Made by a program: the position numbers and the translations under genes. The notes below the pieces were generated by a model, which was not told the origin of the DNA, searched no databases, and was given only the letters and a program-made list of their open reading frames with translations. This document shows, in pieces, positions 33,193 to 41,646 of a DNA stretch of 43,264 nt (positions are counted from its first letter, which is position 1; the number at the start of each line of letters is the position of its first letter). Source of the stretch: Actinomyces timonensis DSM 23838 (GTDB lineage Bacteria; Actinomycetota; Actinomycetes; Actinomycetales; Actinomycetaceae); assembly GCF_000295095.1 (NCBI RefSeq), contig NZ_JH806633.1, positions 700,187 through 743,450 of the forward strand, read 5' to 3'.

Positions 33193-35850
33193 ATGCTCAC
33201 CTGGCTCGCCCGCCGCATCGTCAAGGACGCCTGGTTCGTCGTCGGAACCTGGGTCGTCATCGCCTTCGTCTTTCTGACTCCCGCGCTCGGCGGTGTCGGC
33301 ATCAACGGGCTCTTCGACCGCCTCGGCTCCGCCAAGACCTCCATCGGCGATTCGCAGAGCGCTCGCGGCCAGGCCGTCTACTCGGCGCTCCAGGGCGATG
33401 GCGTGGCGGTCACCCTGCAGGTGACGGGCGTCGACCTCGACACCCAGGCCAGCGAGATCGCCTCGGCGCTGGCGCCCGCGCACGCCGATCTCAACGACCT
33501 TGTCGGCGAGGTCAATGTGGCAGATCCCTTCGTCGTCCCGGACCCGCTGGCGAACAAGGGGGTCCAGGCGTTCATCGCCCGGGACCACAGCGGCTTCCTC
33601 ATGTTCGTCACCGTCAACCCCAACGGTCGCGAGGTCGCCTCGCCCGACGACACCGCCTATGCCCGCCAGCTCCAGCGCGACGTCCAGCGGGTCACGGACC
33701 GCCTGGAGCGCGTGCCCAACGACCTGCGCCAGATCGCCCCGGGGGCCAGCGGCATCGTCATCACGGATGACCTCGTCTCGACGGCGGTCAATGACCAGGC
33801 CGGGGCCGATCTCGCGCGCGGGGAGGCACTGGCCCTGCTCGCGGCGCTCATCGCCATGGTCGTGGTCTTCGGGGGGTTCCTCGTCGCCGGGATGCCGCTG
33901 CTCGGGGGCCTGGCCTCGATCGTCTCGAGCCTGGGCGTGCTCTGGGTGGCGAGCCTCATGACGGATCTGCAGGGGCTCGAGGTCACCATCGTCGCGATGA
34001 TCGGGCTGGGCCTGTCGATCAACGACGCCCTGCTCATGACCATCAGGTTCCGCGAGGAACTGGGCCTGGGGCGCGCTGATCCCCGCGCGGCCGCCCCCGC
34101 CGTCCGCGGCCGGAGGCGCCGCACCGGTCGCCGCGATCCCATCATCGCCGATGCGATGGCGCGCACGATGCTGACCGCCGGGCGCACGGTGATCCTGTCC
34201 ACCGTCGCGGTGGCGCTGCCGCTGGCGGCGCTGGCCGCGGTGGGCACCTCCTCCCTGAAGGTGACGGCGATCGCGGGGACGGTCGTCGTGGCGCTCGCCG
34301 CGCTGTCCGCGATGACCCTCATCCCCGCCACGCTCGTCCTGCTCAACGGCTTCATGGTCAGGCCGCCGCTGCTCGGCAGGGTCCCGGTGCTGCGCGCCCT
34401 CGTCCACCCCGCCGATGCCTCCACCCGCGACCAGGGGGCCTTCGCGGCGATCGCGCGCGGCGCCCAGGCGCGCCCCTGGCCGGTGCTGGCGGCCTGCCTG
34501 CTCCTCCTGGCCCTGCTCGCGTGGCCGCTCGCGCATCTGCGCCTGCTGGTCTCCGATCGCGACCTCCTCCCACCGGACGCGGACCAGCGCGTGTACCAGC
34601 GCGTCCTGGAGGAGCAGTACCCGAACCTCGCGGCGACCGATGCCATCCTCATCATGCAGGCGACCGGCGACTCCGCGACGTCGTTCATCGACAACCAGGT
34701 GGCGCACGCGCCCGGTGTGTCCAGCGTGACGCAGACCAAGGCGGGCCAATACACGGTGGCCTACCTCAGCCTGGAGGGCTCGGCGTCGTCAGCCTCCGCC
34801 GAGAGGGCCGTCGCGGCGGTCCGCGCGCTCAACCCGCCGGCGGACACCTGGGTGACGGGACAGGCGGCGACGCAACTGGACTTCCGCTCGGCCCTCGTCG
34901 GCGCGCTGCCCGGCATGATCGTCATCGGCATGGGCACCGCCCTGGCCCTCGTGCTCATCATGACTGGATCACTCATGATCCCGCTGCTTACGCTGATCAC
35001 GACCGCCCTCTCACTCGCGGCCTCCCTGGGGGCGGCGACTCTCGTCCTCCAGGACGGCTACCTGGCCGGAGCCCTCGGGGTCACGCCCATCGGCGGCCTG
35101 GAGGGCTACGCGATCGCGACGGCGCTCGCCCTGGGCGCCGGCCTGGCCATGAGCCGTGAGTGCATCGTCCTGGCCCAGATACGGGATCGCAGGGCGCGGG
35201 GCGAGGCCGGGGACGCCGCCATCGCCGCGGGTCTCCAGGGCACGGGGAGGATCCTCACCGTGGCGGGAGTGGTCCTCCTGGTGGTCCTCGCGAGCTTCTC
35301 CACCAGCAGGCTCATCGTCATCAAGGAGGTGAGCATCATCCTGGCGGTCATGGTCGTCATCGACGCGGCGATCGTGCGCCTGCTCCTGTTCCCCGCGGCG
35401 ATGAGCCTGCTCGGAGCGCGCGGCTGGTGGGCGCCGTCATTCCTGCGGCGGTGGGCTGGAGTCAGCGCGGTCGGGCAGGCCGAGCAGGCGGAGGATGCCG
35501 ACGTGGCTGACAGCGCTGGCGAGGCCGGAGAGGCCGATAAGCCTGCTGAGGCCGAGGGCACCGAGAAGCCCGATCAGACTGCCGACGTCGAGGATGCCGC
35601 CAGCTCCGAAGAGGCTGAGGAGGTCGACGGCGCGGCGGAGGCCGAGGAACCCGCCGCCGACGGCATCAGCGGCGCCGCTGGAGCCGGAGAGCCCACCGGT
35701 TCTGACGGGCCCAGCAGCGCCGACGAGTCCACGATCGGGGCAACGAGCGCCGACGTGGCCCCCTCCCAGGGGACTCCCGCCGAGGCCGCCGCCGGGCGGG
35801 GCCCGGACGAGAAGTCCGAGCCCGGGTCAGATGAGGTCGGGGTCGCCTGA
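33193..35850 (+). CDS. MMPL-family (RND-like) membrane transporter with acidic C-terminal tail
   Basis: An 885-residue protein. One membrane segment near the N-terminus (about 14-34) is followed by an outer domain (to about 210), five segments (to about 400), then the same pattern repeated (about 430-755). In MMPL proteins two Asp-Tyr pairs relay protons in segments 4 and 10; here the corresponding places read GLGLSINDALLMTIRFREEL and GAGLAMSRECIVLAQIRDR, so the Asp-Tyr pairs are missing or shifted. The tail (about 755-885) is rich in Glu, Asp and Ala and looks disordered. The 3' end overlaps the convergent gene by 24 bases. The substrate is unknown; family members export lipids or drugs. Confidence 0.85.
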   Translation: MLTWLARRIVKDAWFVVGTWVVIAFVFLTPALGGVGINGLFDRLGSAKTSIGDSQSARGQAVYSALQGDGVAVTLQVTGVDLDTQASEIASALAPAHADLNDLVGEVNVADPFVVPDPLANKGVQAFIARDHSGFLMFVTVNPNGREVASPDDTAYARQLQRDVQRVTDRLERVPNDLRQIAPGASGIVITDDLVSTAVNDQAGADLARGEALALLAALIAMVVVFGGFLVAGMPLLGGLASIVSSLGVLWVASLMTDLQGLEVTIVAMIGLGLSINDALLMTIRFREELGLGRADPRAAAPAVRGRRRRTGRRDPIIADAMARTMLTAGRTVILSTVAVALPLAALAAVGTSSLKVTAIAGTVVVALAALSAMTLIPATLVLLNGFMVRPPLLGRVPVLRALVHPADASTRDQGAFAAIARGAQARPWPVLAACLLLLALLAWPLAHLRLLVSDRDLLPPDADQRVYQRVLEEQYPNLAATDAILIMQATGDSATSFIDNQVAHAPGVSSVTQTKAGQYTVAYLSLEGSASSASAERAVAAVRALNPPADTWVTGQAATQLDFRSALVGALPGMIVIGMGTALALVLIMTGSLMIPLLTLITTALSLAASLGAATLVLQDGYLAGALGVTPIGGLEGYAIATALALGAGLAMSRECIVLAQIRDRRARGEAGDAAIAAGLQGTGRILTVAGVVLLVVLASFSTSRLIVIKEVSIILAVMVVIDAAIVRLLLFPAAMSLLGARGWWAPSFLRRWAGVSAVGQAEQAEDADVADSAGEAGEADKPAEAEGTEKPDQTADVEDAASSEEAEEVDGAAEAEEPAADGISGAAGAGEPTGSDGPSSADESTIGATSADVAPSQGTPAEAAAGRGPDEKSEPGSDEVGVA

Positions 35851-36453
35851 CCCCTGGCGCACCACCTCGGGGACGTCCGAGGTGAGGTCGACGACCGTCG
35901 TCGGCTCGATGGAGGCGACCTCTCCCTCGATGACGACGTCGATGAGGTGCCCGAGGTCCTCCTCGATCTCCCAGCCATGCGCCTCGGGGGCGGTCCTTCC
36001 CGGGCGGATGAGGGTGGAGGAGAGGATCGGGGCCCCGAACTCCGCGACGAGAGCCTGGGCCACGGGGTGCTCGGGGATGCGCACGCCCAGGGTGTGCTTC
36101 TTGGCGTTGAGGGTCATCCGGGGCACCTCCTTGGTGCCCTTGAGGATGAAGGTCCAGGGGCCCGGGGTGAGGCGCTTGATGAGGCGGAAGGCATTGTTCC
36201 CGACGATCGCCAGAGGGCCGACCTGGGCGAAGCCGGCGCACACGAAGGTGAAGTTGTGCTTGTCGTCGAGCTGGCGGATGGCGCGGATCCGGTCCAGGCC
36301 CTCCTTGTTGCCGGGCGCGCAGGCAAGGGCGTAGCCGGAGTCGGTCGGATAGGCGACGAGGGCGCCGGAGCGGAGCCGCTCGACGACCTTGGTGACGAGA
36401 CGGGCCTGGGGGTTGACCGGGTGCAACTCGATGTAGCGCGACATGGGGACCAT
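35827..36453 (-). CDS. YciO/Sua5-family (YrdC-domain) protein
   Basis: A 208-residue protein with the YrdC fold. It contains GALVAYPTDSGYALACAPGN, the segment IRAIRQLDDKHNFTFVC, KRLTPGPWTFILKG and later LGVRIPEHP, and it ends in an acidic segment. It resembles YciO more than TsaC/Sua5, which make threonylcarbamoyl-AMP for tRNA; YciO activity is less certain. The ATG at 36453 has AGGAG four bases upstream, better than the ATG at 36444. Its 3' end overlaps the MMPL gene tail to tail. Confidence 0.85.
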   Translation of the reverse strand: MVPMSRYIELHPVNPQARLVTKVVERLRSGALVAYPTDSGYALACAPGNKEGLDRIRAIRQLDDKHNFTFVCAGFAQVGPLAIVGNNAFRLIKRLTPGPWTFILKGTKEVPRMTLNAKKHTLGVRIPEHPVAQALVAEFGAPILSSTLIRPGRTAPEAHGWEIEEDLGHLIDVVIEGEVASIEPTTVVDLTSDVPEVVRQGSGDPDLI

Positions 36454-36517
36454 TGTGCTCCTCCCCCGCTCGCTCCGGGGCCGATCTGGGAAGACGGAGT
36501 TGAACAGCCGTCACATA

Positions 36518-36551
36518 AGTGGGCTTGCATATGCGTGCCCACTGATATAAA
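36518..36551 (+). promoter_or_regulatory. Operator palindrome and promoter of the SmtB-type/metallothionein operon
   Basis: AGTGGGC (36518-36524) and GCCCACT (36537-36543) form a 7-bp inverted repeat around the palindrome GCATATGC (36527-36534). TATAAA (36546-36551) follows as a -10 box, and CTTGCA at 36524-36529 could be the -35 with a 16-base spacer. The palindrome thus lies across the promoter, where a repressor would block polymerase. A start near 36558 leaves almost no leader before the ATG at 36561. Confidence 0.6.
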
Positions 36552-36560
36552 GTCATACTC

Positions 36561-36875
36561 ATGCAGCAGGTAGTGGCGCTCGGAGAGGACTCACCGGTCA
36601 TCCGCCTGTTCAAGGCACTGGCCAACCCCGTCCGGGCAACGATCATCCACCGCCTCACCCAGGGGAGCGCGGATGTCACCGAGCTCGTCGAGCTCACCGG
36701 GGTGTCCCAGCCCCTTGTCTCCCACCACCTGCGAGTCCTTCGCGAGGCGCATCTTGTCGAGGCGCGGCGCGACGGCCGGCGGCAGAGCTACTCGATCATC
36801 GATGAGCATGTCGCCCACATCGTTCTCGACGCCATCAAGCACACCAAGGAGCATGACCATGACTGCCACCACTGA
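36561..36875 (+). CDS. ArsR/SmtB-family metal-sensing repressor (SmtB/CzrA-type alpha5 site)
   Basis: A 104-residue winged-helix protein. The recognition region is VTELVELTGVSQPLVSHHLRVLREAHLVEAR. Near the C-terminus, DEHVAHIVLDAIKHTKE has Asp, His, His and Glu at relative positions 0, 2, 13 and 16. This matches the spacing of the zinc ligands D104, H106, H117 and E120 of Synechococcus SmtB. An extra tail, HDHDCHH, adds possible ligands. The alpha3N Cys pair of CadC-type sensors is absent. It should release its operator when zinc (or cobalt/nickel) is high. It overlaps the Cys-rich gene by 17 bases, and the palindrome at 36518-36543 is a good self-operator. Confidence 0.9.
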   Translation: MQQVVALGEDSPVIRLFKALANPVRATIIHRLTQGSADVTELVELTGVSQPLVSHHLRVLREAHLVEARRDGRRQSYSIIDEHVAHIVLDAIKHTKEHDHDCHH

Positions 36876-37182
36876 GCACCGCCCGGCCGAGGCCCACAAC
36901 CACACCCACGGCCCCGACTGCGGCCACCTCGCCGTCATCCACGGGGACCACGTCGACTACATCCATGACGGCCACGCCCACCGCGAGGACGGCGGCCACT
37001 ACGACGAGTGCGCCACCTGCCAGTGCGAGCACTGCTCGGAGGCCTGCGCCGTGTGCGAGTGCGAGGACTGCTCCTGCCCCACCTGCAACCACAACACCTG
37101 CCAGTGCGAGCACTGCTCGGACTCCTGCTCCTCGTGCTCCTGCGAGGACTGCTCCTGCCCCACCTGCGCCCACGCGGCCTGA
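36859..37182 (+). CDS. Metallothionein-like protein: His-rich head plus two Cys-rich repeats
   Basis: A 107-residue protein with no hydrophobic core. The head (about 1-47) is rich in His and Asp, with HNHTHGPDCGH and GDHVDYIHDGHAH; similar short His-rich proteins occur next to actinobacterial metal regulators. The tail has two tandem repeats of about 27 residues, each with CQCEHCS...C..C.CEDCSCPTC. There are about 20 Cys in all, 19 of them within the last 60 residues, mostly as CxC and CxxC. This is the pattern of a metal-thiolate cluster protein, but it does not look like SmtA, MymT or BmtA. The start is ATG at 36859, seven bases after AAGGAG; the ATG at 36853 is too close to it. It probably binds zinc or a similar metal in the cytoplasm. 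Confidence 0.82.
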   Translation: MTATTEHRPAEAHNHTHGPDCGHLAVIHGDHVDYIHDGHAHREDGGHYDECATCQCEHCSEACAVCECEDCSCPTCNHNTCQCEHCSDSCSSCSCEDCSCPTCAHAA

Positions 37183-37209
37183 GGGACCGGCTCCGCACCA
37201 CATATGGAT

Positions 37210-37242
37210 CTGGCGGGCAGCGCTTCTCGCGCTGCCCGCCAG
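37210..37242. terminator. Bidirectional terminator hairpin, copy 1
   Basis: CTGGCGGGCAGCGC and its reverse complement pair over 14 bases around the loop TTCTC. It lies between the convergent Cys-rich gene and the oxidoreductase gene and can serve both. The 33-base core is identical to the hairpin at 39710-39742. Confidence 0.85.
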
Positions 37243-37295
37243 CTCATTCCCGACTCATTCCAGACGCTTTCCCTGCGGCTGCCCCTCCCGCGCGC

Positions 37296-39536
37296 TCAGT
37301 ACTCCTCGACGTGGATGCGGCTGATCCCCTGTGACTCCAACAGGCTCCGGGCCTGCCCCACCATTGCCGCCGAGCCGCAGAGGTAGTAGCCGGCGTCAGG
37401 CTCCCGAGGCATCGCCTCCAGCGCATCGGTGACCCGCCCATGCACGGCCCCCTCGACCAACTCAGCCGCCTCCCGGCTGAGGCAGAGGGTCACGCGCGCT
37501 GGCAGTGGCTCGTCGAGCAACGAGGTGAGGTCCTCCGCCCGGGTGCGGCAGCCGAAGAGCAGGGTGGACTCGCAGCCCTCGCCCGCGGCCTGGTGGATCA
37601 TCGGCACGAGCGGCGCAAGCCCGGTCCCCGTGGCGACGAAGACCCGGCGCCGCTCCCCCGCTGCCAGGCGGAACCCGCCCAGGGGCAGCTCGACCTGGGT
37701 GCGCGCCCCGAGGGGCGCCTCCTCGACGAAGCGGGATCCTCTCCCGCCCGTGCGGGTGCTGATGAGCAGCCGGAGGAGGCCGTCTTCGATCCCGACGATC
37801 GAATAGTCCCGCCAGGTGTGATCGCCCACGAGGAGGCGGGCGTGCTGTCCCGGGACCCATGGCCCCGCATCGCCGTCGATCCGCAGGACCACGTCCCAGG
37901 TGCTCTCGCCCAGCCGCCGCTTGGAGGCCAGCACGGCATGATGCTTGCCGGGCGGCAGGGGGAAGTCGCCGTCGGCGGGCTCAGGGCCCCTTCCCACGGC
38001 CTGGCGGATCGCGGGGTATCCCCGGGGGCCCAGGACCTGGCTGGCCGCCGCCACCCCGCCCATCATCGCGCCGACGATGCCGAGGCTCCCTGCGTCCTGG
38101 CCGCTGAGGTAGAGCCCTTGGATCGGGGTGGTCGGGCCCAGTGGCGCGGATCGATAGCGCCCCGGCGTGGCGGGAAGCCCGTAGAAGACGCCGTCGGCGT
38201 GCGCGGTGTAGTGCTCGAAGGTCAGCGGGGTGCCGGACTCCGAGGACTCGACGAGCCCGCTCAGACCGGGGACGGCGGATTCGGCCAGAAGGAGCTGGCG
38301 CTCGGCGATGCGCCGCTTGAGGCCGGCGTACCGCGGCCCGCGCGAGCCCTTCTCACTGCCCCGCCAGTCGGCGAACAACGACGGCGGCAGGAAGGAGATG
38401 ATCTCGGCGGTCGGCGCCCCCTCGCCTGATTTGATCGAGGGGAAGGAGAGATAGGCGGAGCGCGGCAGGCCGTCCTCGTCCACCATCGCCTCGTGGTCGA
38501 AGTCCTGGAAGACCCATACGTTCCCGCCGTCGATGCCCAGGGCCCGGGGGTCCTCGCGCAGTCGCAGGTAGGTGGCGACGGCGGAGCACCCCTCCCCGAT
38601 CCGTCCGATGCGCTCGCGCGCGGGCGCCGTGGCCTCGCCGATCGGGCCATCGGTGGGCAGGAGGCGGTTGAACGTCGCTTCCGCGCCGGCGTCGGAGATG
38701 ATGACGGGCGCGCGGTGGATGATCTCCGGCGCCCCGGGGCGCCTGTGGTCGCGGACCCTCACGCCGACGGCGGAGCCCTCCTCGGCGAGGATCTCGACGA
38801 CCTCCTGGGCGACGCGGATCGCGCCGCCGGCCCGCTCGATACCCTCCTCGATCGTGCGGGCGACGCGCGGGCTGCCTCCCCGCGGGAACCACGCGCCCTC
38901 GAGGTAGTGGCCGACGATGAGGGCATGGATGGCGAAGGCGCTGCGCGATGGCGGCAGGCCGTAGTCGCCCCACTGGCTGGCGAGGAGGGCGCGCAGGCGC
39001 GGGTCGGTGAAGCGCCGCCGGAGGTAGTCCCCGGTGGTGCGCGTGGCCAGGCGCCCGGTGAGCCTCTGGGCGGCTCGCAGCAGCGGGGCCGCGGGCCGGG
39101 GCACCATCCCTCGGGCGAATCCAAGTTCCACCCATCGGCCCACGCGCCGGATGTCGCGGAAGTAGCGGTGGATGGCGCGGGCCTCATCGGAGAAGGCCCG
39201 GATGAGGGCGCTCTCGTAGCGACGCTCCCCTGACGGGACGGAGAAATCGAGGCCGGGATAGACGAAGCGGTCGTAGTGATCGGGGAGCGGGTTCCATTCC
39301 AGCTTCCCGCCGGAGAGGTAGTCCAGGTAGAGGCGTAGTGACCCGCCTGGGCCCATCTCGCCGACGTAGTGGAGGCCGACATCCCAGGAGGCGCCGTCGC
39401 GCCGGAAGCCATGGGTCTGCCCGCCCGGCTCGGTGTGCTTCTCCAGGACCAGCACGCGCTTGCCCGCCACGCGCGCGAGCATCCCGGCGGCGGTCAGTCC
39501 CCCGATTCCCGATCCGATGACGATGACGTCGTACAT
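37296..39536 (-). CDS. CrtI/RetSat-like FAD oxidoreductase fused to a ferredoxin-reductase-like domain
   Basis: A 746-residue fusion. Residues 1-505 form a phytoene-desaturase/retinol-saturase-like FAD protein: VIVIGSGIGGLTAAGMLAR, then EKHTEPGGQTHGF near the start, and near the end GLYLSGQDAGSLGIVGAMMGG. Residues 530-746 resemble ferredoxin-NADP reductase: the flavin motif RDYSIVG, the nucleotide motif FVATGTGLAPLVPM, YLCGSAAMV, and an aromatic C-terminus (EEY). The second domain could feed electrons from NAD(P)H to the first, so the protein may be a self-contained reductase or desaturase. The substrate is unknown. The gene is alone, flanked by identical hairpins at 37210 and 39710. Confidence 0.85.
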   Translation of the reverse strand: MYDVIVIGSGIGGLTAAGMLARVAGKRVLVLEKHTEPGGQTHGFRRDGASWDVGLHYVGEMGPGGSLRLYLDYLSGGKLEWNPLPDHYDRFVYPGLDFSVPSGERRYESALIRAFSDEARAIHRYFRDIRRVGRWVELGFARGMVPRPAAPLLRAAQRLTGRLATRTTGDYLRRRFTDPRLRALLASQWGDYGLPPSRSAFAIHALIVGHYLEGAWFPRGGSPRVARTIEEGIERAGGAIRVAQEVVEILAEEGSAVGVRVRDHRRPGAPEIIHRAPVIISDAGAEATFNRLLPTDGPIGEATAPARERIGRIGEGCSAVATYLRLREDPRALGIDGGNVWVFQDFDHEAMVDEDGLPRSAYLSFPSIKSGEGAPTAEIISFLPPSLFADWRGSEKGSRGPRYAGLKRRIAERQLLLAESAVPGLSGLVESSESGTPLTFEHYTAHADGVFYGLPATPGRYRSAPLGPTTPIQGLYLSGQDAGSLGIVGAMMGGVAAASQVLGPRGYPAIRQAVGRGPEPADGDFPLPPGKHHAVLASKRRLGESTWDVVLRIDGDAGPWVPGQHARLLVGDHTWRDYSIVGIEDGLLRLLISTRTGGRGSRFVEEAPLGARTQVELPLGGFRLAAGERRRVFVATGTGLAPLVPMIHQAAGEGCESTLLFGCRTRAEDLTSLLDEPLPARVTLCLSREAAELVEGAVHGRVTDALEAMPREPDAGYYLCGSAAMVGQARSLLESQGISRIHVEEY

Positions 39537-39705
39537 GGCTGCTCGCCGCCCCTCCCGGGTTTGCCCGTGTCACTCACCACCCTATCGGGCGGCTGGGTAG
39601 CCGTGGCGAGTGATCGCTCATTCGCGACGCAGCAGGTGATGCTGGCAGGACCCATCGGGGCGACGGCGCCTGAGCGGTGGCAGGCACAGCCCTGCGCGAC
39701 AAGAC

Positions 39706-39746
39706 GAGTCTGGCGGGCAGCGCTTCTCGCGCTGCCCGCCAGACTC
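39706..39746. terminator. Terminator hairpin after aspS, copy 2
   Basis: The same 33-base core as at 37210-37242 (39710-39742), here extended by GAGT/ACTC to an 18-bp stem. It lies 22 bases after the aspS stop and before the oxidoreductase gene on the same strand. The rest of the gap 39537-39705 shows no gene. Confidence 0.85.
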
Positions 39747-39767
39747 ATGCCCGCGTGAGGATCCGCG

Positions 39768-41543
39768 TCAGGCCTTGTCCTCGGGGACGGCGTCGACGCC
39801 GGCCTCCTTGCGCTGCTCGGCCGTGATCGGGGCGGGGGCCTCGGTCAGGGGGTCGTAGCCGCCGCCGGACTTCGGGAAGGCGATGACGTCGCGGATCGAC
39901 TCCGCCTTGGTCAGCAGGGAGACAATGCGGTCCCAGCCGAAGGCGATGCCGCCGTGCGGCGGGGCGCCGAACTTGAAGGCGTCGAGGAGGAAGCCGAACT
40001 TCTCGTGGGCCTCGGCCTCACCGATGCCCATGACCTTGAAGACGCGCTCCTGGACGTCGGGGCGGTGGATACGGATGGAGCCGCCACCGATCTCGTTGCC
40101 GTTGCACACGATGTCGTAGGCGTAGGCCAGGGCGCTGCCCGGGTCGGTGTCGAAGGTGTCGAGGCACTCGGGCTTGGGCGAGGTGAAGGCGTGGTGGACG
40201 GCCGTCCAGGCCGAGGCCCCCAGCGCGACGTCGCCCTCGGCGCGGGCCTCCGCGCTCGGCTTGAACAGCGGGGCGTCGACGACCCACACGAAGGACCAGG
40301 CGTCCTCGTCGATGAGCCCGCAGCGCTTGCCGATCTCGAGGCGGGCGGCGCCCAGGAGCGCGCGCGAGGAGTCGATGGGGCCGGCGGCGAAGAAGACGCA
40401 GTCGCCGGGGGCGGCGCCCACGGCCCGGGCGAGGCCCGCGCGCTCGGCGTCGGTGATGTTCTTGGCGACCGGGCCGCCGAGCTCGCCGTCCTCGCCCACG
40501 GTGACGTAGGCGAGGCCCTTGGCGCCGCGCTGCTTGGCCCACTCCTGCCAGGCGTCGAAGGTGCGGCGGGACTGCGAGGCGCCCCCGGGCATGACGACGG
40601 CGCCCACGTAGGGGCTCTGGAAGACGCGGAAGGTGGTGTCCTTGAAAAACTCGGTCAGGTCGACGAGCTCGCAGCCGAAGCGCAGGTCGGGCTTGTCGGT
40701 GCCGTACTTCTCCATGGCGTCGGCATAGGTCATGTGCGGGATCGGGGTGGCCAGGTCGTGGCCGATGAGGGCCCAGACCTCCCGCAGGACGTCCTCGGCG
40801 ACGGCGATGACGTCCTCCTGCGTCACGAAGCTCATCTCGACGTCGAGCTGGGTGAACTCGGGCTGGCGGTCCGCCCGGAAGTCCTCATCGCGGTAGCAGC
40901 GGGCGATCTGGTAGTAGCGCTCCATGCCGGCCACCATGAGGAGCTGCTTGAACAGCTGGGGTGACTGCGGCAGGGCGTACCAGGAGCCGGGGGCCAGGCG
41001 CGCGGGGACGAGGAAGTCGCGCGCGCCCTCGGGCGTCGAGCGGGTGAGGGTGGGGGTCTCGATCTCGACGAAGTCGTGGGAGTCCAGGACGCGGCGCGCC
41101 GCGGCCGAGACCTTGGCGCGCAGGCGGATGGCGTGCTGCATGGGCGTGCGCCGCAGGTCGAGGTAGCGGTGCTTCAGGCGCGCCTCCTCGCCGACCTGGC
41201 CCGCGTCCTCCGCGTGGTCGGAGACCTGGAAGGGCAGGGGCGCCGCGGCGTTGAGGACCTCGACGTCGGTCACGACGACCTCGATCTCGCCGGTGGGCAG
41301 GTTGGGGTTGGCGTTGCCCTCGGGGCGGGCGCTCACCTCGCCGGTGACGGCGAGGACGTACTCGGCGCGCAGGTCGTGGGCGATCTCCTCGCGGATGACG
41401 ACCTGGGAGATGCCCGAGGCGTCTCGCAGGTCGATGAAGGCGACGCCCCCGTGGTCCCGGCGGCGATCCACCCATCCGGTGAGGGTGACGGTGGTGCCGA
41501 TGTCGGAGGCGCGCAGTGAGCCCGCGGTGTGGGTTCGCAGCAT
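39768..41543 (-). CDS. aspS: Aspartyl-tRNA synthetase
   Basis: A 591-residue class II synthetase of the bacterial type. An N-terminal OB fold binds the anticodon ([21 protein letters not shown]). The catalytic core has motif 2 in [22 protein letters not shown], preceded by [20 protein letters not shown]. The large GAD insertion of bacterial enzymes follows, and motif 3 is in GIAFGWDRI near the end. Many actinobacterial AspRS also charge tRNA-Asn; this cannot be decided here. The start codon is ATG at 41543. Confidence 0.98.
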   Translation of the reverse strand: MLRTHTAGSLRASDIGTTVTLTGWVDRRRDHGGVAFIDLRDASGISQVVIREEIAHDLRAEYVLAVTGEVSARPEGNANPNLPTGEIEVVVTDVEVLNAAAPLPFQVSDHAEDAGQVGEEARLKHRYLDLRRTPMQHAIRLRAKVSAAARRVLDSHDFVEIETPTLTRSTPEGARDFLVPARLAPGSWYALPQSPQLFKQLLMVAGMERYYQIARCYRDEDFRADRQPEFTQLDVEMSFVTQEDVIAVAEDVLREVWALIGHDLATPIPHMTYADAMEKYGTDKPDLRFGCELVDLTEFFKDTTFRVFQSPYVGAVVMPGGASQSRRTFDAWQEWAKQRGAKGLAYVTVGEDGELGGPVAKNITDAERAGLARAVGAAPGDCVFFAAGPIDSSRALLGAARLEIGKRCGLIDEDAWSFVWVVDAPLFKPSAEARAEGDVALGASAWTAVHHAFTSPKPECLDTFDTDPGSALAYAYDIVCNGNEIGGGSIRIHRPDVQERVFKVMGIGEAEAHEKFGFLLDAFKFGAPPHGGIAFGWDRIVSLLTKAESIRDVIAFPKSGGGYDPLTEAPAPITAEQRKEAGVDAVPEDKA

Positions 41544-41646
41544 GGAGCTGGGTTCCTTCCCATTCGGGGCACTGAGACCGGTGCCCGGCGGAGCGCACCG
41601 CGAGACGGGCGGGCGCCGGGCGCAAGCCTACCCAGAGCGCGGGGCC

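Noticed and set aside
37008-37334. Alternative frames with Leu-rich or Arg-rich translations over the Cys-rich gene
   Set aside because: They are frame shadows of the repeats; the Cys/His frame has the ribosome site and meaningful composition.
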